Origin: an uncultured Opitutia bacterium
GTDB taxonomy: Bacteria; Verrucomicrobiota; Verrucomicrobiia; Opitutales; Opitutaceae
Assembly (NCBI GenBank): GCA_903938935.1
Contig: CAJAFD010000198.1
Coordinates: 1 to 8,846, forward strand
Reading direction: 5' to 3'
Length of the DNA stretch: 8,846 bases
The notes below the pieces were generated by a model that made no database searches, was not told the origin of the DNA, and was given only the letters and a program-made list of their open reading frames with translations. Of this stretch, positions 1 through 6,294 are shown piece after piece. Each line of letters starts with the position of its first letter. Position 1 is the first letter of the stretch. A program made the position numbers and the translations under genes.

Positions 1-327
1 CCGACTGGCAACGAACAGATCCCCGACATCGTGAAAAGTTGGAGCGGTAAAAAAGCTGTGATCACGGGCTTCATGCAGCCGACCAAGCTTGAAAAAGGGA
101 AGTGCACAGAGTTCATGCTCATGTCTAGCCAGATGGCGTGCTGCTTTGGCGCTGTGCCCAATATCAATGACTGGGTCGTCGTGCGCATGCCCGCGGGCGT
201 GCCGGTCATGATGGATGTGCCGATCTCTTTTTACGGTACGCTCAAGGTTGGCGCGACTTTTGAGAACGGCTACCTCACTGGTATCTACGAAATGGACGGC
301 GAGAAAATGGGCGAAGTGAAGGGCTGA
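1..327 (+). CDS. DUF3299-like protein, 3' part (5' end outside window)
   Basis: The reading frame is open from the first base and ends at TGA 325-327, leaving 108 C-terminal residues; the true start lies upstream. The visible part resembles DUF3299-type proteins, small predicted exported proteins of unknown function. It shows the order 'G-K-x-A-V-I-T-G-F-M-x-P' (about residues 16-27), a hydrophobic stretch leading into the Cys pair of MACCFG, the segment V-P-N-x-x-x-W-V-V-V-R-M, and a C-terminal G-T-L-x-V-G beta-strand motif. The Cys pair replaces the Cys/His-Pro region of many family members, as in a CCFG-bearing subgroup I recall. No enzyme activity can be assigned. In this family the 5' neighbour is often an ABC transporter component, but that part is not visible here. 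The family call is from memory of motifs and is moderately sure. Confidence 0.7.
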   Translation, partial: PTGNEQIPDIVKSWSGKKAVITGFMQPTKLEKGKCTEFMLMSSQMACCFGAVPNINDWVVVRMPAGVPVMMDVPISFYGTLKVGATFENGYLTGIYEMDGEKMGEVKG

Positions 328-387
328 GCGCGGTCTGCGCGCCCAGAAAAATCTCGGCGCTGCGGCGCGCGCGCGGCGCGAGCGCGT
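328..387. terminator. Convergent gap with GC-rich hairpins; possible terminator for the ACT gene
   Basis: This 60-base gap between two converging genes is almost entirely GC-rich inverted repeats. On the minus strand a bulged stem (CTCGCGC, complement of 376-382, pairing with GCGCCGAG, complement of 353-360) is followed directly by ATTTTT (complement of 347-352), as expected of an intrinsic terminator for the ACT gene. A second stem, GCGCG (328-332) with CGCGC (338-342), follows the stop of the DUF3299-like gene but lacks a T-run on the plus strand. The pairing was read by eye; folding energy was not calculated. Confidence 0.4.
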
Positions 388-843
388 TCAGCGCGAGATG
401 TCGCGTTGCGTGAGGATGCGGAAGCCGCGGTTGCCGAGTGCTTGGCTGGCGGTGTCGGCGTCTTCGGAGCTGACGACGAGCGCGGCGCGGCCTTCGGGAC
501 GTTTGATGAAACTGTAGATGTAGTGAATGTTGATTTCAGCTTCGAGCAGCGCGGAGAGCACGCCCTTCAACTCGGATTCATCTGCGATCTCGACGGCGAG
601 GATGGCGCATTCGGTGTAGGGAAAATCGTTGTTCACCATGAGCTCGCGGGCTTTGGCGGGATCGTCCACGACGAGACGCACGATCGTGCTGTCGGTGGAA
701 TCGAGGATGGTGATCGCCATCACGTGGACGTTGTTGGTCTTCAACAGCGCGGTGAGTTCGTGGAGCCGACCGACGCGGTTCTCGACGAAGACGGAGAATT
801 GGTGGACGGGGTCGGTGGCGATGAGAGTGTTGGAATCGGCCAT
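388..843 (-). CDS. Tandem ACT-domain protein
   Basis: This is a 151-residue protein made of two ACT domains, the small ligand-binding fold used for allosteric control of amino-acid enzymes. The first (about residues 14-75) begins HQFSVFVENRVGRLHELTALL, with the Gly-Arg-Leu loop where ACT domains bind amino acids. The second (about 80-145) begins CAILAVEIADESELKGVLSALL and contains INIHYIYSF. No catalytic domain is present, so it is a stand-alone regulator, resembling the tandem-ACT group COG4747; its ligand and partner are unknown. I chose ATG 843-841 (MADSNTL) because conserved sequence begins soon after. The frame runs open to an ATG at 933, which would add 30 low-complexity residues and touch the start of the divergent transporter gene. 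No Shine-Dalgarno is visible at either start. Confidence 0.85.
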   Translation of the reverse strand: MADSNTLIATDPVHQFSVFVENRVGRLHELTALLKTNNVHVMAITILDSTDSTIVRLVVDDPAKARELMVNNDFPYTECAILAVEIADESELKGVLSALLEAEINIHYIYSFIKRPEGRAALVVSSEDADTASQALGNRGFRILTQRDISR

Positions 844-933
844 AAAGTGCGGAGTAGGTAGGCTGAATTGCGGGCCAGAATGGGTCAACTCGTGCGTTGA
901 GGTCGGGACCGACGGGCGTGTAATCTTATCCAC
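844..933. promoter_or_regulatory. Divergent promoter gap between ACT and CDF genes
   Basis: Ninety bases separate two divergently transcribed start codons, so at least one promoter for each gene should lie here or just inside the genes. On the plus strand TTGAGG (897-902) and TAATCT (921-926), spaced 18 bases, could be a weak sigma-70-like pair. If used, transcription would begin almost on the transporter's ATG at 934, giving a leaderless message. The hexamers match consensus poorly and nothing convincing is visible for the minus strand. Confidence 0.3.
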
Positions 934-1842
934 ATGTTGTCAGAAATTCCTCTTCACCACGCCGCGACGCAGCGGCGCGCGGAGGCGAGTGCGCGGCTGG
1001 TGTTGCGCGGTATTTTTTTAAACGCGGTGCTCGCGGTGGTGAAAATCGCCGGAGGGATTTTCGGTCACACCTACGCGTTGATCGCGGATGGGGCGGAGTC
1101 GATGATCGACATTTTATCGTCGTTGCTCGTGTGGATGGGATTGCGGGTCGCGGCGCAACCGCCCGATGAGGATCATCCGTACGGTCACGGCAAGGCGGAG
1201 CCGCTCGCGGCGTTGGCGGTGGCAGTGATTATTTTTGCGATCGCAGGTTGGATTGGTTGGAGCGCGATTCGGGAGATCATGACGCCGCATCGCGGGCCGC
1301 ATTGGGCGACGTTGCCGTTGTTGGCAGGCGTCGTGGCGGTGAAGATGTGGTTCTCCGCCCGGATGAATCAAGCGGGCGAGGCCGCGGGCAGCACGGGGCT
1401 GAAAGTGGAGGCGTTGCATCATTATTCGGACGCGGTGACTTCCGCGGCGGCCTTTGTGGGCATCGCGATCGCGGTCTGGGCGGGCCCGGGTTATGAGATG
1501 GCGGACGATTGGGCGGCGCTCTTGGCGTGCGGAGTGATTCTTTTTAATGGCGTGATCATGTTCAACAAGGCGCTGGCCGATGTGATGGACACGGCGGTGT
1601 CGGCAGGCTTGGAAAATGAAATCCGCGCGGTCGCGCTCGAAGTACCGGGCGTGCAGGCGCTCGATAAATGCCGAGTGCGCAAAAGCGGTTTGAGTCACCT
1701 CGTCGACATTCAGGTGCGCGTCGATGGCGAGCTCACGGTGCGCGAGGGGCACGATATCGCGCACGCGGTTAAAGACGCGTTGCTGGCTTCAACGCGTCAC
1801 GCCGTCAGCGATGTTTCGGTCCACATCGAGCCGATGAAATGA
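934..1842 (+). CDS. Cation diffusion facilitator (CDF) family metal transporter
   Basis: This is a 302-residue inner-membrane transporter, a typical length for bacterial CDF proteins such as FieF/YiiP, which export divalent metals (Zn, Fe, Mn, Cd) in exchange for protons. Membrane helices are evident at about 24-42, 48-71, 89-112, 124-142, 166-185 and 192-212. The site A metal ligands of FieF are recognisable. In TM2, E55 and D59 in ADGAESMID match D45 and D49, with Glu replacing the first Asp. In TM5, H162 and D166 in ALHHYSD match H153 and D157. The TM2-TM3 loop PDEDHPYGHGKAE carries D78, H81 and H85, corresponding to the FieF site B. The C-terminal 90 residues form the cytoplasmic dimerisation domain (VPGVQALDKCRVRKSG and on). 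The substrate metal cannot be fixed from the sequence. ATG at 934 precedes the first helix by a normal cytoplasmic tail. Confidence 0.93.
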   Translation: MLSEIPLHHAATQRRAEASARLVLRGIFLNAVLAVVKIAGGIFGHTYALIADGAESMIDILSSLLVWMGLRVAAQPPDEDHPYGHGKAEPLAALAVAVIIFAIAGWIGWSAIREIMTPHRGPHWATLPLLAGVVAVKMWFSARMNQAGEAAGSTGLKVEALHHYSDAVTSAAAFVGIAIAVWAGPGYEMADDWAALLACGVILFNGVIMFNKALADVMDTAVSAGLENEIRAVALEVPGVQALDKCRVRKSGLSHLVDIQVRVDGELTVREGHDIAHAVKDALLASTRHAVSDVSVHIEPMK

Positions 1843-1881
1843 GCGCGGCGGTCCGCCGTTCGTCGTGCAGTCGCGGCGTGG
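1843..1881. terminator. Small hairpin between convergent genes
   Basis: Four bases after the CDF stop is a near-perfect inverted repeat, CGGCGG (1846-1851), T, CCGCCG (1853-1858), which can fold as a CGGCG stem around a GTC loop. Only TT follows, so it is at best a weak intrinsic terminator. The gap serves converging genes (the CDF gene and the 55-residue gene), which is where such an element would be expected. Confidence 0.3.
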
Positions 1882-2049
1882 TTAATCGAAAAATTTCCGC
1901 GCGAGTTTCCAGCTCACGTAAACTCCCACGAGACTTCCGACGCCGCTGAGCATGAAGTTGGTGAAAAAATCCCAACCCAGCGCCTCGCCCAACCACCAGC
2001 CGAGGTAGCCGCCGATCGTAGTGCCGATGAAGATACAGAGTTTGTTCAC
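1882..2049 (-). CDS. Small two-helix membrane protein (55 residues), unknown function
   Basis: A GTG start at 2049-2047 opens a 55-codon frame ending at TAA 1884-1882. The protein begins VNKLCIFIGTTIGGYLGWWL (initiator read as Met). It has two hydrophobic segments, about 4-24 and 32-49, joined by a short EALGWDFF loop and ending in a basic WKLARKFFD tail. Both helices are rich in Gly, suggesting close helix packing or oligomers. Similar 50-60 residue proteins with the IGGYLGWWLGE pattern are, as I recall, common in Acidobacteria and Verrucomicrobia without a known role. Its GTG overlaps the TGA of the upstream carboxypeptidase in the string GTGA (2049-2046), so the two are probably co-transcribed and translationally coupled. 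The clean membrane pattern and this overlap are the evidence that the gene is real. Confidence 0.8.
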   Translation of the reverse strand: MNKLCIFIGTTIGGYLGWWLGEALGWDFFTNFMLSGVGSLVGVYVSWKLARKFFD

Positions 2050-3311
2050 GGTTTAACGGGTGAGCTAAACGTGGGCTTGGTGGCCTCGGCGGCGAGCAGT
2101 TGCTCCATTAGGGATTCGGCGGCGGCCGTGGCGATGGCTTGAAGCATGACTCGGTCCGTGTTGTCGCCGACTTCGTAGGTGCAGGTGGGAATGCCGAATT
2201 CGCGATACGCCCAGTTGTGCGAGGTCGTGATCGTCGGCTTGCGCTGCGTGGAGCGCTTGGGGGTGTTGTGCGGCAGGCGAGTGGTGATGCCGGCGATCCA
2301 GGCGGCGGTGAAACCGGGTAACTGCGAGGGCCAATCGTCGGGCTGCGTGTAGAACCCGTCCACAAAGCTCGAGTGAAAATCGATGTGAAAATAGTGCGGA
2401 CCGCGCGCACGCAGGGCTTGAAATTGATCGCGCACGGTGCGGGTCTCGGGGTTTTCCCACAGGCCCCAATCACGGTTGAGGTCGACGCCGCGGGCGTTGT
2501 GGCGCCAGTTGCCGCCGTTGACGCCGTCGGGGTTGACGAGGGGCACGAGCATCACAGCGAATTTTTCACGGAAGCGGCGTGCGAGCGGCGTCTCGGCGAT
2601 GAGCGTTTCGATGAAGCGGAGCAACGCCTGCGAGCCGGTCGTCTCCGGGGGATGCTGGCGGCTGATCACGGTGATGAAGTTGGGCTTCATGCCGGCTGGT
2701 ACGGCGTTGATCTCGAGCTTGTAAATCGGTTGGCCGAGCTCGGAGCGGCCAATCTCGTTGCGCGTGACGAACGGCAGGCGTTCTAGCGTACGGCTCCACG
2801 CTTCGAGTCGCTCGGTGGAAATGATTTCCTGCGCCGAAACCCACAGCGGCTCGGGACCGACTTTCAGCGTGATCGTGCCTTCATCGGCGGCGGGGCCGTG
2901 GATATAAGCCTCGGCGGGTAATGCGATCCAGCTCGTGCCATCGACGCTGATTTTGGGAATATAGCGCAGCTTGGTACCTTCGCAGCTGACGTGAATTTTG
3001 ATGGTTTTCGCCGTTTTGGCGGTGACGCGGAACGCGAACCATGGGCTCGCGTTGATCGGGCGATTTTCCGGCGAGGTCACGACGGCGAAGTGATCACGAG
3101 CGATACGCGTGCAGACGTTGATGCGGGCGGCGGAGAATTGCGTGTCGAAGGTGACTCCGTCTTCGCTGAATTCCCAGGTGCGCGCGGGGGTGGCGGTGAG
3201 TGCTGGCGTCGCTGTCGTGGCGGCTTGCGCGAGCGTTGGGACAAAGCTGCACGTGACGGCGGCGATGACACTGGCTAGAATAAACGAGGGTATGCGGAGA
3301 GCAATTATCAT
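2046..3311 (-). CDS. Exported M14 zinc carboxypeptidase, CCP-like
   Basis: This 421-residue protein is predicted to hydrolyse C-terminal peptide bonds in the periplasm or outside the cell. Residues 1-30 form a signal peptide ending TLAQA-ATT. Residues about 45-170 form a beta-rich domain (NASPWFAFRVTAKTAKTIKI, then LWVSAQEIIS) like the N-domain of cytosolic carboxypeptidases (M14D/CCP). The catalytic domain follows. Zinc ligands are H220 and E223 in HPPE and probably H313 in HIDFHSS, which aligns with the DLHGHS motif of CCPs. N279-R280 in GVDLNRDWG bind the substrate carboxylate, and E380 in CTYEVGDNTDR is the probable catalytic glutamate. All key residues are present. I chose ATG 3311-3309 because it opens the signal peptide; the frame upstream to 3479 adds an Arg/Pro-rich stretch atypical of a leader. 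Substrate specificity is unknown; murein or protein peptides are both possible. Confidence 0.88.
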   Translation of the reverse strand: MIIALRIPSFILASVIAAVTCSFVPTLAQAATTATPALTATPARTWEFSEDGVTFDTQFSAARINVCTRIARDHFAVVTSPENRPINASPWFAFRVTAKTAKTIKIHVSCEGTKLRYIPKISVDGTSWIALPAEAYIHGPAADEGTITLKVGPEPLWVSAQEIISTERLEAWSRTLERLPFVTRNEIGRSELGQPIYKLEINAVPAGMKPNFITVISRQHPPETTGSQALLRFIETLIAETPLARRFREKFAVMLVPLVNPDGVNGGNWRHNARGVDLNRDWGLWENPETRTVRDQFQALRARGPHYFHIDFHSSFVDGFYTQPDDWPSQLPGFTAAWIAGITTRLPHNTPKRSTQRKPTITTSHNWAYREFGIPTCTYEVGDNTDRVMLQAIATAAAESLMEQLLAAEATKPTFSSPVKP

Positions 3312-3453
3312 GGCAACGGGTGGGGCGATGAATCGAAGGACGTGGGTGTGGCGTGGCGTTGTGAAGGGCCGCGGCGCGTTTGTCCATCGGCGTGTTGGCT
3401 CAACTAGGGGATTGGGGGTTGAACGCGGGCGGGCTTTATGGCGGATTGCCGAA
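3312..3453. promoter_or_regulatory. Divergent gap between carboxypeptidase and kinase genes
   Basis: These 142 bases separate the carboxypeptidase start (minus) from the kinase start (plus) and must carry or adjoin both promoters. I found no convincing -35/-10 pair. A short inverted repeat, TCAAC (3400-3404) and GTTGA (3418-3422), spaced 13 bases, is present but could be chance. If the kinase started at the in-frame ATG 3328, most of this gap would be coding. Confidence 0.4.
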
Positions 3454-5451
3454 GTGTTCGGATTTTTGCGTCGTATCATTGCGGGGTGTTTGAGCCTAGG
3501 ATTCGCGTTCGCGGCGGAGCCGGCTGCGTCGCCGTTGCGCGAACTGGAGTCGCCTTTGACCGCAGTCGTCGAGGCCGATTTGCCTGACGGCGACGAAGTG
3601 TGGAGCGCCGCCCAGCAAGCTCTCGCTCAAGCCAGCAACGAGCTCGAGTCGCTCCGGGCCTTGGTCACGGTGGTAAATTTACAACGTCGGCGCGGCGATT
3701 ATTCCGCAGGTTTGACGGCGGCTCGAGACGGTCTCGCGCGAGCCCGCCGATTGGAGAATCGCCGCCTGGAAGTAGATTTTTTATATCTCGTCGGTCGACT
3801 TTATTGGAACCTCACCGATTATCCCCGCTCGCTGGAAAATCACCTAGAAGAGCTACGTCTCGCCGAGCAGCTCGGCGACGTTTCGACCGTGGCGCGCACG
3901 CACGGAGGCTTGGGCCTGACGTATCAACGTTTTGGTCGGCCGGACGATGCGCTGCTGCATTTCAAACTCGGGTTGGATTTCGCGGTGAAGGCCGGCGACG
4001 AACGCATCCGCTCCAGCCTGCTGAACAGTCTCGGTAATTATTACCTCGGCAGCGGAAATTACGACCAAGCGCGCGCGGTTCATCAACAGTCATTGCAGAT
4101 CCGCGAAGGCTACGCGAACCCGCGCGCGATCGCCGAATCGTTGACGAATCTTGGCGTGATCGCCGACGCCCAAGGTGAAACCGCCAAGGCGCTGGATTAT
4201 CTGCAGCGGGCGCTGGCGACGTTTGAGGCGTTGAAGTATCGCCGCTACATCGCCAACTCGCATCGCCGGCTCGCGCGCGTGTTCCGCAACGCCGGTCGCA
4301 CCGACGAGGCGCTCGAACAGCTCCAACAAGCGCTCGCTGTGGCCGGCACCTTGGAGAGCGCCGATGTGCTCGCCGATATTTACGAAGAGTTCGCGCAAAC
4401 CCACGAGGCGCGCGGTGAAGCGGCGGCGGCGCTGGTCTATGTGCGCAAACTCGCCGCGGTCACCGAACAAGTCCGCGGCGAGCATGACCGCCAGCGCGTC
4501 AACGAACTGCGCGCGCGTTACGGCGCTGAACAGCGCGAGCTCGAGATCGCTTTGCTCAAGCGTGACCAACAATTGCAAAGCGCCGAGATCGCTCGTCGAC
4601 GCACGCAGACGTTTGCGCTCGTCGCGGGCTTGGTCGGCGGCCTCGTGTTATTGGGCGCGATTATTTTGCTGCAACGCACGCGCTTGAAAGCGGAGCGCCG
4701 TCTGCTCGCGGCGACGGAACACGCCCGCGAACGCGCGGAGGCCGCCGAGCGTCTGAAATCGCGTCTGCTGCAAATCGCTTCGCACGATCTCAAAGTCCCG
4801 CTCTCGGCGCTGAATGCGACGGCGATGCTCATCGGGCGCGATCCCCACGATCCGGCGGCGGTGCGACGTTTGGCCGACGGGATTCAGGCGGACACGGCCC
4901 GCATGCGCGGACTGGTGCGAGATTTTCTCGAAGCGGCCGCGATGGAGGACGGCAACTTGCAGCTCCACGCCGCCGAGCACGATCTCGGTGAAATCGCGCG
5001 CGGCGCCGTGGTGAGCCTCGAGCCCGTCGCGCGCGGTAAAAATCAACGACTGCTTTTTCAGCCGGCGTCCGTGGACTTGCCGCGCGTCAATGCCGATGGC
5101 GAGCGGTTGCGACAGGTGTTTGATAATCTGATCGGCAACGCCTTAAAATTCACTCCACCGGGCGGAGAAATTGTTGTCACCTTGGGCGAGACGGCGGGCT
5201 GGGTTTTTGCCGAAGTGCGCGACAGCGGGCCGGGGCTCGGGCCGGCGGATTTCGCGCGGATTTTCGCGCCGTATCAGCGTTTGTCCGCGCAACCGACGGG
5301 CGTGGGCGAAGATTCGACGGGGTTGGGATTGTTTATCGCGCGCGAGTTGCTGACGTTGCAAGGCGGACGGTTGGAAGTCCAATCGCAGCCGGGTCAGGGA
5401 GCGGTGTTTCGCGTGAGCTTGCCGATCGCGGTGCGACCGGCAGACGCGTGA
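3454..5451 (+). CDS. Membrane sensor histidine kinase with periplasmic TPR domain
   Basis: This 665-residue protein is predicted to sense a signal in the periplasm and autophosphorylate in the cytoplasm. Residues 1-20 (MFGFLRRIIAGCLSLGFAFA) look like a signal peptide. Residues about 75-340 hold seven TPR-like helix pairs whose G-x-x-x-x-A-L turns fall at 81, 121, 161, 201, 241, 281 and 321. A coiled coil (about 340-385) leads to one membrane helix (387-407) and a second coiled coil (410-437). The HisKA domain carries the phosphoacceptor H444 in SHDLKVPL. The ATPase domain has the N-box (N558, N562 in DNLIGNALKF), G1 (D590-G596 in DSGPGLG) and G2 (GLGL 623-626). There is no HAMP, PAS or receiver domain. 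I chose GTG 3454 because it opens the signal peptide; TTG 3469 and ATG 3328 are alternatives. Its stop abuts that of the convergent response regulator, its likely partner. Confidence 0.9.
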   Translation: MFGFLRRIIAGCLSLGFAFAAEPAASPLRELESPLTAVVEADLPDGDEVWSAAQQALAQASNELESLRALVTVVNLQRRRGDYSAGLTAARDGLARARRLENRRLEVDFLYLVGRLYWNLTDYPRSLENHLEELRLAEQLGDVSTVARTHGGLGLTYQRFGRPDDALLHFKLGLDFAVKAGDERIRSSLLNSLGNYYLGSGNYDQARAVHQQSLQIREGYANPRAIAESLTNLGVIADAQGETAKALDYLQRALATFEALKYRRYIANSHRRLARVFRNAGRTDEALEQLQQALAVAGTLESADVLADIYEEFAQTHEARGEAAAALVYVRKLAAVTEQVRGEHDRQRVNELRARYGAEQRELEIALLKRDQQLQSAEIARRRTQTFALVAGLVGGLVLLGAIILLQRTRLKAERRLLAATEHARERAEAAERLKSRLLQIASHDLKVPLSALNATAMLIGRDPHDPAAVRRLADGIQADTARMRGLVRDFLEAAAMEDGNLQLHAAEHDLGEIARGAVVSLEPVARGKNQRLLFQPASVDLPRVNADGERLRQVFDNLIGNALKFTPPGGEIVVTLGETAGWVFAEVRDSGPGLGPADFARIFAPYQRLSAQPTGVGEDSTGLGLFIARELLTLQGGRLEVQSQPGQGAVFRVSLPIAVRPADA

Positions 5452-6108
5452 TCAACCGAGACCGTTGCGCAGGCACCAGCGCACGAGATTGGGTAAATCG
5501 TGCAAGCCGAGGCGGGCGAGGATGCGCGCGCGGTGTTTTTCGACGGTGCGTGTGCTGAGGCCGAGCCGCTCGGCGACCTCTTTCGAGACGAGTCCACGCG
5601 CGACGAGGCGCACGACCTCTTGTTCGCGGGCTGTCAGGGCGCTGGCGCCGAGGCGGGGCAGGGCGGGTTCGTTAGCGAGGGCGGAGGGAATGGGCGGCGG
5701 GACGGTCGCGGAAAAAAACATGCCGCCGTCGAGCACGCATTGGACGGCGCGGTCGATCTGCTCGAGTGGAGAATTTTTATCGACGAAACCAGCGACGCCG
5801 AGGGAGACGAGTTCGGCGGGGAGTTGCGCTTCCGGGTGCGCGGTGAGCATGACGACGCGGGTGGTGATCCCGCGTTCGCGCAGGGTGCGCACGAGATCGC
5901 GGCCATCCATGTCGCGCAGGTACAAGTCGGCGATGAGGAGATCGGGCGGCGAGGCGAGGCAGGATTTGAGGGCATCGCGGCCGTCGCCAAAATCGAGCAG
6001 TTCCTTGGGTTGAAAACGCCGTTGCAGCGCGTCTTTTAAAAGGCCGCGAAACGTCGCCGTGTCGTCCACGAGCACAAAGCGGAGTGGGTTGGCGGCGGGG
6101 GCGGACAT
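5452..6108 (-). CDS. NarL/FixJ-family response regulator
   Basis: This 218-residue protein has an N-terminal receiver domain (about 10-125) and a C-terminal LuxR-type helix-turn-helix (about 155-217). The receiver is complete: acidic pair D15-D16 in FVLVDDT, phospho-acceptor D61 in LLIADLYLRDMDG, switch T89 in VMLTAH and K111 in FVDKNSP. A Pro-rich linker (about 136-152) joins it to the DNA-binding domain, whose pattern LTAREQEVVRLVARGL then STRTVEKHRARIL is standard for GerE/LuxR. It should bind DNA as a dimer when phosphorylated. ATG 6108-6106 (MSAPAANPLRF) is chosen; an upstream ATG at 6141 would add 11 residues. The convergent kinase next door is its presumed phosphodonor, and an inverted repeat 48 bases upstream of its start may be its own operator. 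Confidence 0.92.
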   Translation of the reverse strand: MSAPAANPLRFVLVDDTATFRGLLKDALQRRFQPKELLDFGDGRDALKSCLASPPDLLIADLYLRDMDGRDLVRTLRERGITTRVVMLTAHPEAQLPAELVSLGVAGFVDKNSPLEQIDRAVQCVLDGGMFFSATVPPPIPSALANEPALPRLGASALTAREQEVVRLVARGLVSKEVAERLGLSTRTVEKHRARILARLGLHDLPNLVRWCLRNGLG

Positions 6109-6156
6109 GCTGGAATTGAGCACACGGAAGCTGACGTACACTGCAAGGCTGCGCTG

Positions 6157-6178
6157 GATGGCGTAGGTCTACGCCATC
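6157..6178. promoter_or_regulatory. Perfect 10-bp inverted repeat, candidate operator
   Basis: The arms GATGGCGTAG (6157-6166) and CTACGCCATC (6169-6178) are exact reverse complements around a 2-base centre (gt). A 2-base centre is too short for a good RNA hairpin loop and there is no T-run after it, so a dimeric protein-binding site is more likely than a terminator. It lies 48 bases before the response regulator start and 116 bases before the hydrolase start. LuxR-type regulators commonly bind such dyads, so the adjacent regulator is the obvious candidate binder; this is inference. Confidence 0.55.
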
Positions 6179-6294
6179 GCGCCGGCGAGGTTCCTCCCTA
6201 GGCAACGAAGCGCTCCTAGATAGTATCGAGGTTCATTTCTTCAATTTCTGTTCGATTCTTAGGTTTTAGCATTATTTCATTTCCCTCCCGCATT
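6179..6294 (+). promoter_or_regulatory. AT-richer leader/promoter region of the hydrolase-receptor unit
   Basis: From about 6216 to 6294 the sequence becomes visibly richer in A and T, and T-rich on the plus strand, than the GC-rich genes on both sides, as is common for a promoter and 5' leader. Possible -10-like words (TAGTAT 6221-6226, TAGCAT 6267-6272) have no good -35 partner at normal spacing, so I do not name a promoter. The last 20 bases before the start are pyrimidine-rich with no Shine-Dalgarno. Confidence 0.4.

Noticed and set aside
355..386. GCGCGC-rich run as a possible tandem repeat or CRISPR-like element
   Set aside because: It is simple GC alternation with no repeat-spacer order; it is better explained as hairpin sequence in a convergent gap.
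844..933. A 30-residue N-terminal extension of the ACT protein starting at 933
   Set aside because: The extra residues look random, and the extension would remove all non-coding space before the divergent transporter gene.
1114..1764. A 216-residue open frame on the minus strand inside the CDF gene
   Set aside because: Arg/His-rich composition and no motifs, opposite a clear transporter; a shadow of GC-rich codon usage.
3109..3453. A 115-residue N-terminal extension of the kinase
   Set aside because: It would overlap the carboxypeptidase's signal-peptide coding region on the other strand, is Arg/Val-rich, and would place the clear signal peptide in the middle of the protein.
3312..3479. A 56-residue N-terminal extension of the carboxypeptidase
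   Set aside because: The stretch is Arg/Pro/Thr-rich and would bury the signal peptide at residue 57.
6197..6219. Inverted repeat CTAGG ... CCTAG in the regulator-hydrolase gap
   Set aside because: Five-base arms with a 12-13 base spacer; too weak beside the 10-base dyad at 6157-6178.
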